Assembly: GCF_018327685.1 (NCBI RefSeq)
Contig: NZ_BNEL01000001.1
Location: 1,922,001 to 1,986,000, forward strand
Direction: 5' to 3'
DNA length: 64,000 nt
Source: Streptomyces sp. TS71-3
GTDB taxonomy: Bacteria; Actinomycetota; Actinomycetes; Streptomycetales; Streptomycetaceae
Positions 8,470 through 19,278 of the stretch are shown one piece after another. The notes below the pieces were generated by a model, which was given only the letters and a program-made list of their open reading frames with translations, did not search any database and was not told the origin of the DNA. The stretch's first letter is position 1. Each line of letters begins with the position of its first letter. Made by a program: the position numbers and the translations under genes.

Positions 8470-9166
8470 GTCGGGTCTGGGGCCTGCCACGGTCCCGCCC
8501 CGGGCCACGCCCGAACGCGCGCGATGCCTCGCCCCGCCGAGGCCCCGCGGCGTACCGTGGGCCGGGGGCTGGGGCCGGACCGTGGAAGCACAGGGTGCAA
8601 GGACGCACACGGTGCAGCACCGCGCGGCACGGCGAGTCGCACCGTGCGGCACGACGGATCGCACCGCGCGGCACGGCGAACGGCAACGTGCAGCATGACA
8701 AATGGCACAGTCAGGCCCCGCGCACCGAAGACCCGAACGCAGGACCCGGAGCACTTCCGCCGCAGAGGGCCGCACGCCCGACGCAGGCGCCGCACGGAGG
8801 TGGACACCACGGCCGGGGGGTGCACGGATGAGCACACGACACGCATCGTGCGCCTCCTGTGCGCCCTGTGTCGCCACAGAACCTTCCTTCGATAGGCTGT
8901 ACTGAACCCCTCACCGCATATGCCGCGGTGCTGCCCCTGTGCTGGGCGCTGGGTTGCTGCGTCCCCCCATGTGTCGTACGCCGTCCGTAGCCCAGACCCG
9001 CCACCCCCACCATGCGGACCCGCCGTCCGCAACCGGGACCGCGCAGGTTCCGCAGCCGGCAGGAATATCGAGACACGCATATCGAGAAGTTCGCAGAGCA
9101 CCTACATCGCACAGCTCAACACAGCTCAACACGCACATCACACAGCTCAAGGAGAGTCATCGAGCG
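8470..9166 (+). other. Unusually long thrC-thrB intergenic region
   Basis: This 697-bp stretch has no convincing gene; the open frames across it have poor codon bias. It holds a 22-bp tandem repeat (8618-8705) and a possible -10 (TAGGCT, about 8893). Close to thrB there are three copies of CACAGCTCAA within 9111-9151 in an AC-rich stretch that leads into the ribosome site. It probably contains the thrB promoter and a long leader. Confidence 0.5.
8618..8705 (+). repeat. Four tandem 22-bp repeats upstream of thrB
   Basis: Units start at 8618, 8640, 8662 and 8684. The first three match CACCGYGCGGCACGRCGR with a variable end; the fourth is degenerate. Because 22 is not a multiple of three, no single frame reads through them as a peptide repeat, and no codon bias is seen, so this is a DNA- or RNA-level repeat about 460 bp before the thrB start. 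Confidence 0.7.
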
Positions 9167-10114
9167 ATGGCCGGTCCCGCCTTCCGCGCCGCCGCCGTCC
9201 GGGTGCGCACCCCTGCCACCAGCGGCAACCTCGGTCCTGGCTTCGACACCTTCGGCCTCGCGCTGGGGCTGTACGACGACGTCGTCGTCCGAGTGGCCGA
9301 CTCCGGTCTGCACATCGACATCGCGGGCGAGGGCAGCGACACGCTCCCGCGCGACGAGACGCACCTTCTCGTACGCGCCATGCGCACCGCGTTCGACCTG
9401 CTCGGAGGGCAGCCCCGCGGCCTGGAGGTGGTCTGCGCGAACCGCATTCCGCACGGCCGGGGCCTGGGCTCGTCGTCCGCCGCGATCTGCGCCGGCATCA
9501 CCGCGGCACGCGCCGTGACGATAGGCGGCGAGGCGAGGCTCGACGACGCCGCCGTGCTGGAACTCGCCACGGAGATCGAGGGCCACCCCGACAACGTGTC
9601 GTCGTGCCTGCTCGGCGGCTTCACCATCTCCTGGATGGAGGGCGGCATGGCGCGTGCGATCAGGATGGATGTCGCCGATTCCATCGTTCCGGTGGTTTTC
9701 GTACCGGGTAAACCAGTACTGACGAAGACCGCGCGGGGGCTCCTCCCGCGCGCCGTCCCCCATGTGGACGCCGCGGCCAACGCCGGCCGGGCGGCACTGC
9801 TCGTCGAGGCCCTGACGAACCGCCCCGACCTGCTGCTGCCGGCCACGGAGGACCGGCTCCACCAGGAGTACCGCGCTCCGGCCATGCCGGAGAGCGCCGC
9901 CCTCGTCGAGCGGCTGCGGGCCGACGGCGTACCGGCGGTCATCTCCGGCGCGGGACCCACCGTCCTCGCGCTGACCCAGAGCGACGAGGCGGACAAGATC
10001 GCGCAGCTCGCGGGGGACGGATGGGCGGCGAACCGCCTGGTCCTGGACCTGGCAGGGGCGAGCGTGCTGCCCCTCGCGCCCACCAGGGCCGAACCGCCGA
10101 CCAGAGCAGAGTGA
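9167..10114 (+). CDS. thrB: Homoserine kinase
   Basis: ThrB phosphorylates homoserine to supply O-phosphohomoserine to ThrC. The 315-residue product is a GHMP-family kinase: an N-terminal TPATSGNLGPGFD segment, the ATP-binding glycine/serine loop PHGRGLGSSSAA, and the C-terminal motif ISGAGPTVLAL. ATG 9167 is preceded by AAGGAG at 9149-9154. The open frame extends upstream to 8939, but that part is AC-rich leader without homology. Confidence 0.94.
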   Translation: MAGPAFRAAAVRVRTPATSGNLGPGFDTFGLALGLYDDVVVRVADSGLHIDIAGEGSDTLPRDETHLLVRAMRTAFDLLGGQPRGLEVVCANRIPHGRGLGSSSAAICAGITAARAVTIGGEARLDDAAVLELATEIEGHPDNVSSCLLGGFTISWMEGGMARAIRMDVADSIVPVVFVPGKPVLTKTARGLLPRAVPHVDAAANAGRAALLVEALTNRPDLLLPATEDRLHQEYRAPAMPESAALVERLRADGVPAVISGAGPTVLALTQSDEADKIAQLAGDGWAANRLVLDLAGASVLPLAPTRAEPPTRAE

Positions 10115-10554
10115 CGAATTGCCCCGATACGGTTGCCGGATGTGGAGAGGGGGAATGTTTGTTGGATCCGGTAGTGTTAACCTCAAGTCTGCACCCGACC
10201 CCACCATGGCGAGGTGCTTTGTGTCCCCGTCCGGGACAGACATTCTTCCGGGAGCCTCCCCAATCGTTCTGTGCGCTGCACCGAGCGGTTTTGCCGAGTG
10301 GGTGTACCTCCCAGCGGTAGCTGGGTCGGTTACCTCCCAGCGCTAGCTGGGGGAGCTCCGGAACAGGCGTGACCGAGCCGAATGACACAGAAACTCCGTG
10401 ACACGGCCGCCGGGACTCGCCATCATCACCAGTTGTTTCTCCGCCGCTTTGGCGGACCACCGCCCCGGCACGGTCCACATCTGAAGGACCACCGGACAGC
10501 ACAACCGGTCGCCGAGCCAGACAGGCCGACGTCCGCTCCAGGGAAGGACCCTTC
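10115..10554 (+). promoter_or_regulatory. Long leader and promoter region of rho
   Basis: There are 440 bp between thrB and rho. A relatively AT-rich block at about 10140-10190 holds GGTAGTGTTAACC, whose TAGTGT fits a -10 box; no good -35 is visible. If transcription starts there, the rho leader is about 380 nt and contains a 26-bp tandem repeat of small hairpins (10305-10356). A Shine-Dalgarno-like GGGAAGGA (10541-10548) precedes the GTG start. No leader peptide is convincing. Confidence 0.45.
10305..10356 (+). repeat. Tandem hairpin pair in the rho leader
   Basis: TACCTCCCAGCG plus TAGCTGGG occurs twice with a 26-bp period. Each copy folds as CCCAGC-4 nt-GCTGGG (10310-10325 and 10336-10351). 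The flanks resemble the dispersed hairpin family seen at 6015, 14988, 44624 and 51191. Confidence 0.65.
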
Positions 10555-12678
<2,124 letters not shown>

Positions 12679-12735
12679 CGCTGACGCGCTGGTCAGCCGG
12701 GGTCGGTGCCGGAGGCGTCCGGCGACCGGTGGTTC

Positions 12736-12774
12736 TGGGGCCGCTCTACCGCCTGACGGCGGGGGCGGCCCCTT
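12736..12774 (+). terminator. rho terminator
   Basis: GGGGCCGC (12736-12743) pairs with GCGGCCCC (12764-12771). An inner CCGCC/GGCGG stem extends the hairpin and TTT follows. It starts 58 nt after the rho stop. Confidence 0.7.
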
Positions 12775-12820
12775 TCCGTTGTCCGGGGATGTGGCCCGGT
12801 GCGGGTGCGTGGTGGGGTTT

Positions 12821-13010
12821 GCGCGGTTCCCCGCGCCCCTGATGTGTCGTCTCGGGTTCGTGGTCTGGTGGGGGTTCGTTGTGGGGGTTGCGCAGTTCCC
12901 CGCGCCCCTTGAATGCTGGGCTGCGCCCCGGGGCATCCAAGGGGCGCGGGGCTGCATCGCTATGCGGCTTCGCCGCGCGGGCGCGGGCAACCAGCCACCG
13001 GCGGTGGTCC
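12821..13010 (+). repeat. Two 19-bp elements plus a longer composite repeat after rho
   Basis: Copies of GCGCAGTTCCCCGCGCCCC lie at 12821-12839 (one mismatch) and 12890-12908. The second continues into a roughly 100-bp composite (GCTGCGCCCCGG, GGGGCGCGGGGCTG, CGCTATGCGGCT, then GGTGGTCCGGA) that recurs at 18872-19000. The rest of the rho-LCP gap, 13011-13314, contains no gene I can support; the promoter of the LCP gene should lie there. Confidence 0.7.
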
Positions 13011-13314
13011 GGAGACCGCAGAGACCGGCCTCCACCCCCCGCGCCTCTTTTCAAGCGGGCTGCGTTCCTGGCGCGCGATGACGAGACGTTCGCCACATTG
13101 GCTCGCCGGGCGCCGGACCGGCGGATCCGGCTGTGTGGCCGGAATCTGCTGGTCGAGGTGGGGCGGGTCGGAGGGTGTGTGCGGAGGGTGCGTAGAGAGG
13201 CACCGGGTGAAATCGGTGCATTGTGCAACGCTGACGGCTGGTTCCAGGGCCGTGGTGGGGTGAGTGAGGACGACGGCGGGGGGTAACCGGCCAGCGAGGA
13301 GATCTGAGGAGTAC

Positions 13315-14424
13315 ATGGCCTACGAGAGCACAGCCGACAGCAGCGACGGGCGAGGTCCGCGGCGGCGCAAGTCGCGCAGCGCGGGCCGCAAGGCCCTGCT
13401 CGCCACGGCGTGGGCGGCGGCGGGGCTGGTGCTCCTCGGCGGCGGAGGCCTCGGCTACGTGTACTTCAAGCTGAACGGCAACCTCAGCGGCGTCGACATC
13501 AACACCGCCCTCGGCAAGCACCGGCCCAAGAACGTCGACAACGGCTCGATGGACATCCTGGTGCTCGGCTCCGACTCCCGTTCGGGCGCCAACGCCGCGT
13601 ACGGCGGTGGCGGAGGCACCGGGGCCCGGTCGGACACCGCGATGGTCGTGCACGTCTACAAGGGCCACAAGCGGGCCAGCGTGGTCTCCATACCCCGTGA
13701 CACCCTCGTCACCAGGCCCGACTGCACCGCCTCCGACGGCAGCACGGTCAAGGGCGGGCGCGAGCAGATGTTCAACTCCGCCTACGCCGCCGGCGGCCCC
13801 GCGTGCGCGGTGAAGACCGTGGAGGCCATGTCCGGCATCCGCATGGACCACTTCGTCGAGGTCGACTTCACCGGTTTCAAGAAGCTCGTCGACACCCTCG
13901 GTGGCGTCCCGGTCACCACCCGCAAGGCCATCGACGACGACAAGAGCCACCTGCACCTGGCGCCCGGCACCCACACGCTCAACGGTGAGCAGGCCCTCGG
14001 CCTGGTCCGTACCCGGCACGGCGTCGGCGACGGCAGCGACCTCGGCCGGATCGAGCTCCAGCAGGCCTTCGTGAGGGCGCTGATCAACCAGGTCCGGCAG
14101 GTCGGGGTGATCAGTGACCCGGCCAAGCTCTACGATCTGGCCGACACCGCCACCAGCGCCATGACCACCGACTCCGAGCTGGCCTCCGTCAAGCAGCTGG
14201 CCGGCTTCGCGGGCGGCTTCAAGGGCATCAGCTCGAACGGCACGACCATGGTCACGTTGCCGGTCGCCTACGACCCGCACGACGCCAACCGGGTGCTGCC
14301 GCTCGCCGCGCAGGACCGCCAGGTGTGGGCCGCGCTCAAGGGGGACAAGCCGGTGCCGGCTTCGGCGACGAAGGGGTCGGCTGCGGCACAGGGTTCCGCC
14401 GGGCGGGTCGTCACCGGGGGCTGA
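13315..14424 (+). CDS. LCP (LytR-CpsA-Psr) family cell-wall ligase
   Basis: LCP enzymes attach teichoic acids or other glycopolymers from polyprenyl carriers to peptidoglycan. The 369-residue product has a basic cytoplasmic tail ([11 protein letters not shown]), a single membrane helix at about residues 30-50, then the LCP domain outside the membrane: ILVLGSDSR, an RSDTAMVVH Arg-Asp pair, [10 protein letters not shown], a Gly-rich substrate loop, and [10 protein letters not shown] near 240. ATG 13315 follows CTGAGGAG. It lies between rho and rpmE and is probably transcribed alone, since hairpins flank it. Confidence 0.88.
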   Translation: MAYESTADSSDGRGPRRRKSRSAGRKALLATAWAAAGLVLLGGGGLGYVYFKLNGNLSGVDINTALGKHRPKNVDNGSMDILVLGSDSRSGANAAYGGGGGTGARSDTAMVVHVYKGHKRASVVSIPRDTLVTRPDCTASDGSTVKGGREQMFNSAYAAGGPACAVKTVEAMSGIRMDHFVEVDFTGFKKLVDTLGGVPVTTRKAIDDDKSHLHLAPGTHTLNGEQALGLVRTRHGVGDGSDLGRIELQQAFVRALINQVRQVGVISDPAKLYDLADTATSAMTTDSELASVKQLAGFAGGFKGISSNGTTMVTLPVAYDPHDANRVLPLAAQDRQVWAALKGDKPVPASATKGSAAAQGSAGRVVTGG

Positions 14425-14425
14425 G

Positions 14426-14488
14426 GGGTGCAGCCGCCATCCGCCGGGCTGCACCCGGGCCCGCTGCCGGGCTGCACCCGGGCCCGCT
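14426..14488 (+). terminator. LCP-gene terminator with a duplicated 23-bp unit
   Basis: GGGTGCAGC (14426-14434) pairs with GCTGCACCC (14448-14456), starting right at the LCP stop. The right arm lies in a 23-bp unit (14443-14465) that is perfectly repeated at 14466-14488, so an alternative longer hairpin with the second copy is possible. Confidence 0.6.
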
Positions 14489-14497
14489 CCAAGGTCG

Positions 14498-14620
14498 CTG
14501 GGACCGCGCGAGCAACCACCGGCTCGCCGGTGGTCCGGCGGCAGCGACTGCCCCTTTGGGCCGGTGGCGACGTGACGGTCTCGTTGTGGCATGTCGCGCA
14601 GTTCCCCGCGCCCCTTCAGG
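14498..14620 (+). repeat. Composite repeat with one 19-bp element before rpmE
   Basis: This stretch contains CGCGAGCAACC, GGTGGTCCGG, a CCCCTTTGGGCCGG-type block, and the 19-bp element at 14596-14614. The same order of blocks recurs at 18785-18890 after the phosphatase-like gene, so the unit of duplication is longer than the 19-bp core. The remaining 130 bp to rpmE hold nothing I recognise except its ribosome site. Confidence 0.6.
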
Positions 14621-14756
14621 CCGGAGGGAATATCCGGGTCACCCACCCGGTTTTGGGGGATGGCGCCAGTCCTGGCAGACTGGTACGTCGGCTCCGGTTC
14701 ACGCTCCCGCACCCCGCGGGCGGCGACCCGGCGCCCTCCCGAAACTAGGAGACACC

Positions 14757-14981
14757 TTGAAGCGCGAGATTCACCCCGAGTACGTCGAGACCCAGGTGAG
14801 CTGCACCTGCGGCGCGTCGTTCACCACCCGTAGCACCATCGGATCCGGCGCCATCCGTGCCGAGGTCTGCTCCGAGTGCCACCCGTTCTACACGGGCAAG
14901 CAGAAGATCCTCGACACCGGTGGCCGCGTGGCCCGCTTCGAGGCCCGCTTCGGCAAGGCTGCTGCCGGCTCCAAGAAGTAG
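14757..14981 (+). CDS. rpmE: Ribosomal protein L31, zinc-binding type
   Basis: This 74-residue large-subunit protein begins LKREIHPEY and has cysteines C16, C18, C38 and C41 (SCTCGA and [11 protein letters not shown]), the zinc-binding set of the C+ form. TTG 14757 is the start, 4 nt after AGGAGA (14747-14752). Many actinomycetes also have a Cys-free paralogue for zinc shortage, not seen in this window. It is followed by prfA after a dispersed hairpin repeat. Confidence 0.93.
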   Translation: MKREIHPEYVETQVSCTCGASFTTRSTIGSGAIRAEVCSECHPFYTGKQKILDTGGRVARFEARFGKAAAGSKK

Positions 14982-14987
14982 CCGCCG

Positions 14988-15023
14988 TCCCCCAGTGCCT
15001 CAAGGCCTGGGAGGGTACCCCCA
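14988..15023 (-). repeat. Dispersed hairpin repeat after rpmE
   Basis: TCCCCCAGTGCC, a short loop, GGCCTGGGAG and GTACCCCCA form a hairpin. It is the reverse-orientation copy of the family seen at 6015, 44624 and 51439, and begins 6 nt after the rpmE stop, so it may terminate or stabilise the rpmE message. Confidence 0.6.
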
Positions 15024-15151
15024 GGCCGGTCCTCGGCTGCCCCGCTCCGGGGCGCCGGGACCGGCGTTTTTGATCGCCCCTTCCGTACGACCCCCATGGC
15101 GTACGCCTCGTGACCGAAGGTGTACGCGTTGCCAGATCAGGAGCCCTTCAG

Positions 15152-16219
15152 ATGTTCGAGGCGGTCGAGGAACTCATCGGCGAGCACGCAGACCTGGAGA
15201 AGCAGCTCGCCGACCCCGCCGTCCACGCCGACCAGGCGGGCGCGCGCAGGCTCAACAAGCGCTACGCCGAGCTGACCCCGATCGTCGCCACCTACCGCGC
15301 CTGGAAGCAGGCCGGCGAGGACATCGGGACCGCACGCGAACTGGCCGCCGAGGACCCCGACTTCGCCGCCGAGGTGCGCGACCTCGAACAGCAGCGGGAC
15401 GATCTCACCGAGAAGCTCAGGCTGCTGCTCGTGCCCCGCGACCCCAGCGACGACAAGGACGTCATCCTGGAGATCAAGGCCGGCGCGGGCGGCGACGAGT
15501 CCGCGCTGTTCGCCGGCGACCTGCTGCGGATGTACCTGCGGTACGCCGAGCGGGTCGGCTGGAAGACCGAGATCATCGACTCCACCGAGTCCGAGCTGGG
15601 CGGCTACAAGGACGTCCAGGTCGCCGTGAAGACCAGGGGCACCGTCGAGCCGGGGCAGGGCGTGTGGGCGCGGCTGAAGTACGAGGGCGGGGTGCACCGC
15701 GTGCAGCGGGTGCCCGCGACCGAGTCCCAGGGCCGGATCCACACCTCCGCGGCCGGGGTCCTGGTGACCCCGGAGGCCGAGGAGATCGACATCGAGATCA
15801 ACCCGAACGACCTGAGGATCGACGTCTACCGCTCCTCGGGACCCGGCGGGCAGTCCGTGAACACCACCGACTCCGCCGTGCGCATCACCCACCTGCCCAC
15901 CGGCGTCGTGGCGTCGTGCCAGAACGAGAAGAGCCAGCTCCAGAACAAGGAGCAGGCGATGCGTATCCTGCGCTCCAGGCTCCTCGCGGCGGCCCAGGAG
16001 GAGGCGGAGTCCAAGGCCGCGGACGCCCGGCGCAGCCAGGTGCGGACCGTCGACCGCTCCGAGAAGATCCGCACGTACAACTTCCCGGAGAACCGCATTT
16101 CGGACCACCGCGTGGGCTTCAAGGCGTACAACTTGGACCAGGTGCTCGACGGCGAGCTCGCCGCCGTGATCCAGGCGTGCGTCGACGCGGACTCCGCGGC
16201 CAAGCTGGCGGCCGCATGA
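15152..16219 (+). CDS. prfA: Peptide chain release factor 1
   Basis: RF1 releases peptides at UAA and UAG. The 355-residue product has an N-terminal coiled helical domain, the superfamily core starting near [18 protein letters not shown], and the catalytic GGQ at residues 232-234 in [10 protein letters not shown]. The tripeptide anticodon region lies around [15 protein letters not shown] 15152 is preceded by AGGAG (15139-15143). Its Gln of GGQ is the methylation target of PrmC, encoded 173 nt downstream. Confidence 0.95.
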   Translation: MFEAVEELIGEHADLEKQLADPAVHADQAGARRLNKRYAELTPIVATYRAWKQAGEDIGTARELAAEDPDFAAEVRDLEQQRDDLTEKLRLLLVPRDPSDDKDVILEIKAGAGGDESALFAGDLLRMYLRYAERVGWKTEIIDSTESELGGYKDVQVAVKTRGTVEPGQGVWARLKYEGGVHRVQRVPATESQGRIHTSAAGVLVTPEAEEIDIEINPNDLRIDVYRSSGPGGQSVNTTDSAVRITHLPTGVVASCQNEKSQLQNKEQAMRILRSRLLAAAQEEAESKAADARRSQVRTVDRSEKIRTYNFPENRISDHRVGFKAYNLDQVLDGELAAVIQACVDADSAAKLAAA

Positions 16220-16224
16220 CCGGG

Positions 16225-16272
16225 GCCCGGACGACAGCCCGGACAGCAGCCCGGACGACGGCCCGGACAGCA
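16225..16272 (+). repeat. 24-bp tandem repeat after prfA
   Basis: GCCCGGACGAC(A/G)GCCCGGACAGCA occurs twice in tandem, plus a partial third copy. It lies in the prfA-prmC gap. A 37-codon frame (16216-16329) whose ATG overlaps the prfA TGA would encode Thr-Ala-Arg repeats; I do not consider it a proven gene. Confidence 0.6.
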
Positions 16273-16392
16273 GCCCGGGCGGTGGCGGCCGGGGCGGCGG
16301 CCGCACGCGCGGGGGCTCGCGTCGCATAATCAGGTGCCGGCGCCGCCCCGCGCACCCGCACCACGAACGGCCAAAGTCCCGAAAGGACCAGC

Positions 16393-17292
16393 GTGCAGCC
16401 TCATCCTGGGGAGCGACCCCCCAACCCCCGCAGCGTGCTGCTCGCGGAGGTCGCCCAGGCCACTTTGCGGCTGGCCGACGCCGGCGTGCCCTCGCCGCGC
16501 AACGACGCCGAGGAACTCGCCGCGTTCGTGCACGGCGTCAAGCGGGGCGAGCTGCACACCGTCAAGGACGCGGACTTCGACGCCCGCTACTGGGAGGCCG
16601 TCGCACGCCGCCAGGCGCGCGAGCCGCTCCAGCACATCACCGGCCTCGCCTACTTCCGGTACCTGGAACTCCAGGTCGGCCCCGGGGTGTTCGTGCCGCG
16701 GCCGGAGACCGAGTCGGTCGTCGACTGGGCCATAGCGGCGGTGCGCGCGATGGACGTCGTGGAACCCCTCATCGTCGACCTGTGCACCGGCTCCGGGGCG
16801 ATCGCCCTCGCCATGGCGCAGGAGGTGCCCCGCTCGCGGGTGCACGCCGTCGAGCTCTCCGAGGACGCCCTGGCCTGGGCCCGCAGGAACGCCGGCCACG
16901 CCGACCAGGCCGCCGGCGCCCGGGTCACCATCCACCACGGCGACGCGCGCACCGCGCTCCCCGAGCTGAACGGCCAGGTCGACCTGGTGGTGTCCAACCC
17001 GCCCTACATTCCGCTCACGGAGTGGGAGTATGTGGCTCCGGAGGCCCGTGACCACGACCCCGAGCTGGCCCTCTTCTCCGGTGAGGACGGGCTCGACACG
17101 ATCCGCGGCATCGAGCGCACCGCCCACCGCCTGCTGCGGCCCGGCGGCATCGTTGTCGTCGAGCACGCCGACACGCAGGGCGGACAGGTGCCGTGGCTCT
17201 TCAACGAGGAGTCAGGATGGGCGGATGCGGCCGACCACCCCGACCTGAACAACCGCCCGCGCTTCGCGACGGCGCGCAAGGCGCTGCCGTGA
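16393..17292 (+). CDS. prmC: Release-factor glutamine methyltransferase
   Basis: PrmC N5-methylates the Gln of the GGQ motif in RF1 and RF2 using S-adenosylmethionine. The 299-residue product has an N-terminal helical substrate domain, the SAM motif DLCTGSGAIAL near 129-139, and the catalytic SNPPYIPL with NPPY at 202-205. GTG 16393 follows GAAAGGA. It lies directly between its substrate gene prfA and tsaC, as in many actinomycetes. Confidence 0.93.
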   Translation: MQPHPGERPPNPRSVLLAEVAQATLRLADAGVPSPRNDAEELAAFVHGVKRGELHTVKDADFDARYWEAVARRQAREPLQHITGLAYFRYLELQVGPGVFVPRPETESVVDWAIAAVRAMDVVEPLIVDLCTGSGAIALAMAQEVPRSRVHAVELSEDALAWARRNAGHADQAAGARVTIHHGDARTALPELNGQVDLVVSNPPYIPLTEWEYVAPEARDHDPELALFSGEDGLDTIRGIERTAHRLLRPGGIVVVEHADTQGGQVPWLFNEESGWADAADHPDLNNRPRFATARKALP

Positions 17293-17367
17293 CCCCCCAC
17301 CGTTCCACCCTCGACCCGACTCCCGCATCGATCCCCAGAGCCCGTAAGTGCACGAGGAGGCCCGCCC

Positions 17368-18015
17368 ATGGCACGGCGCTACGACACCAATGACGCGACC
17401 GACCGCACCACCGGTCTCCGGGAGGCCGCGTCCGCCGTCCGCCGTGGCGAGCTGGTCGTGCTGCCCACCGACACCGTCTACGGCATCGGCGCCGACGCCT
17501 TCAGTTCCGAGGCCGTCGGCGACCTGCTCAGCGCCAAGGGGCGCGGCCGCAACATGCCCAGCCCCGTCCTGATCGGCTCGCCGAACACGCTGCACGGCAT
17601 CGTCACCGACTTCTCCGAGATGGCGTGGGAGCTCGTCGACGCCTTCTGGCCCGGTGCGCTCACGATCGTCGCCCGCCACCAGCCCTCGCTCCAGTGGGAC
17701 CTGGGGGAGACCCGTGGCACCGTCGCCGTCCGGATGCCGCTGCACCCGGTCGCCATCGAGCTGCTGAACGAGACCGGGCCGATGGCCGTGAGCTCCGCCA
17801 ACCTCACCGGGCACCCCGCACCGGAGACGTGCGACGCGGCACAGGACATGCTCGGCGACTCCGTCTCCGTCTACCTGGACGGCGGCCCGACCCCGGGCAT
17901 CGTGCCGTCCTCGATCGTCGACGTGACCGGCAAGGTGCCCGTGCTGCTGCGTGCCGGCGCCCTCGACGCGGACGAGCTCCGCAAGGTCGTACCCGACCTT
18001 GAGGTGGCCAATTGA
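17368..18015 (+). CDS. L-threonylcarbamoyladenylate synthase (Sua5/YrdC/TsaC family)
   Basis: This enzyme makes threonylcarbamoyl-AMP from threonine, bicarbonate and ATP for the t6A37 modification of ANN-decoding tRNAs. The 215-residue single YrdC-domain protein shows the KxR-like nucleotide/threonine-binding features in VVLPTDTVYGIG, AFWPGALTIVA, TVAVRMPLHPVA and SSANLTGHPAP. It lacks the extra C-terminal Sua5 domain. ATG 17368 follows AGGAGG. Its stop overlaps the next gene start (TTGA), indicating translational coupling. Confidence 0.9.
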   Translation: MARRYDTNDATDRTTGLREAASAVRRGELVVLPTDTVYGIGADAFSSEAVGDLLSAKGRGRNMPSPVLIGSPNTLHGIVTDFSEMAWELVDAFWPGALTIVARHQPSLQWDLGETRGTVAVRMPLHPVAIELLNETGPMAVSSANLTGHPAPETCDAAQDMLGDSVSVYLDGGPTPGIVPSSIVDVTGKVPVLLRAGALDADELRKVVPDLEVAN

Positions 18016-18680
18016 CGACACCCCGTCCCGATGACGTGCGTGGCATAGGCACCGGCGACTCCGGCGACACCTTCAGGATCCTCCACGTCAGCACCGGCAA
18101 CGTCTGCCGCTCGCCGATCACCGAGCGGCTGACGCGGCATGCCCTGGCGGGGCGCCTCGGGGCGCCCCCGGCCGGCTACGCGGCGGACGTGCCGATCGGC
18201 GGGCTGCTCGTGGAGAGCGCCGGCACGTGGGGCCACGAGGGGGCGCCCATGGAGGCGCACGCCGAGACGGTGCTCGCCGACTTCGGAGCGGATCCCGGCG
18301 GCTTCGTCGGGCGTGAACTGCTGGACGACCACGTCATCCGGGCGGACCTGGTGCTCACCGCGACCCGGGACCACCGGGCGCAGGTCATCTCGATGGGGCA
18401 CTCGGCGGGGCTGCGGACCTTCACGCTGAAGGAGTTCACCCGGCTGGTGCGGGCGATAGACCCGGCGACGCTGCCCGATCCCGTGGACGAGGGCGTGGTG
18501 GAGCGAGCGCGGGCCCTCGTGCGGGCGGCGGCGGCGCTACGCGGGTGGCTGCTCGCGCCCAGTCCCGAGGCGGACGAGGTGTACGACCCGTATGGCGCGC
18601 CGTTGCCCTTCTTCCGCTCCGTGGGGGAGGAGATCCAGGAGGCGCTGGGTCCCGTGATGGTCGCCCTGACGGGCAAGTAG
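18012..18680 (+). CDS. Low-molecular-weight protein-tyrosine-phosphatase-like protein, catalytic Cys replaced by Ser
   Basis: This 222-residue protein has the LMW-PTP fold signature near the N-terminus, but the P-loop reads V-S-T-G-N-V-C-R-S-P. Where active enzymes have the nucleophile (CxGNxCRSP), residue 27 is Ser; C32, R33 and S34 are kept. The C-terminal acid motif DPYG is present near residue 195. Without the nucleophile it should not hydrolyse phosphotyrosine by the classical mechanism; a phospho-binding or other role is more likely. The TTG start overlaps the tsaC stop. It may also relate to the arsenate-reductase branch, but that too needs the Cys. Confidence 0.8.
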   Translation: MTTPRPDDVRGIGTGDSGDTFRILHVSTGNVCRSPITERLTRHALAGRLGAPPAGYAADVPIGGLLVESAGTWGHEGAPMEAHAETVLADFGADPGGFVGRELLDDHVIRADLVLTATRDHRAQVISMGHSAGLRTFTLKEFTRLVRAIDPATLPDPVDEGVVERARALVRAAAALRGWLLAPSPEADEVYDPYGAPLPFFRSVGEEIQEALGPVMVALTGK

Positions 18681-18769
18681 AGCCGCTGAGTGGCGCGCCC
18701 CACGAAGCGGGGCTTCGGGCTGCCCCGGTTGGCAGCGCTGGCGCGCGCCGAGGGTGCCCCACCAAGGGC

Positions 18770-19000
18770 GCCGGGAGCTGCGCGAGCGACCGCCCGCGGG
18801 CCGGTGGTCCGGATGTGGCAGAACCAGCCCCTTTCGGCCGGCGGCGATCCGCGGGTCCGCTCTGGCTTGTCGCGCAGTTCCCCGCGCCCCTTGAAGCGGG
18901 GCTGCGCCCCGGCCCACTCCAGGGGCGCGGGGCTGGGTCGCTATGCGGCTCCGCCGCGTGGGCGCGAGCGACCCCCACCGGCCTGGCGGTCCGGATGCGG
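18770..19000 (+). repeat. Composite repeat region after the phosphatase-like gene
   Basis: Blocks CGCGAGCGACC, GGTGGTCCGGA and a CAGCCCCTTT-type block lead to the 19-bp element at 18872-18890. Then come GCTGCGCCCCGG, GGGGCGCGGGGCTG, CGCTATGCGGCT and another GGTCCGGATG block. The left half matches 14498-14614 and the right half matches 12890-13010. It lies exactly where glyA has been lost. Confidence 0.65.
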
Positions 19001-19029
19001 CAGAGACCACCCCTCCCGGTCGGCCGGAC

Positions 19030-19278
19030 GAGTGGACGGACGGGAAAGAGCGCATACAGGGCATTACGGTACGTACATGGCCGGCCCTGCCCGGCGACGC
19101 CCGTGACCTGCGGCTCGGCACCGCCGCCGTCACCACCCAGCATGCGGGAGCCGGAGACGGCGCGATCGCGGAGCTGGTCGGCGCCGTGCTGCGCGGCACG
19201 CTCGACGCCCCCGCGGCCCGCCGCGACGTGCGCGATCTCACCCTCGCCTTCCCGCCGTACCCCGCCCCGGACAGCTAG
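19030..19278 (+). pseudogene. glyA: 3' remnant of glyA (serine hydroxymethyltransferase)
   Basis: The frame ending at TAG 19276-19278 reads GITV...DLRLGTAAVTTQ, then IAELVGAVLRG and VRDLTLAFPPYP. This aligns with the last 70-80 residues of GlyA (GITV, GLRLGTPAVTT, IAELI, FPLYP). All upstream parts, including the PLP-lysine motif, are absent and replaced by repeat DNA. From memory, glyA occupies this place between the phosphatase-like gene and wecA in S. coelicolor. I infer deletion of the 5' four-fifths; a functional glyA should exist elsewhere. Confidence 0.65.

Noticed and set aside
8939..9166. An N-terminal extension of ThrB
   Set aside because: Poor codon bias, AC-rich repeats and a strong AAGGAG before ATG 9167.
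10119..10346. A leader peptide gene before rho
   Set aside because: No ribosome site, poor codon bias, and the 3' part is the hairpin repeat.
16216..16329. A 37-codon gene overlapping the prfA stop, encoding Thr-Ala-Arg repeats
   Set aside because: It arises from a 24-bp tandem repeat, has no homologue I know, and the ATGA overlap alone is weak evidence.
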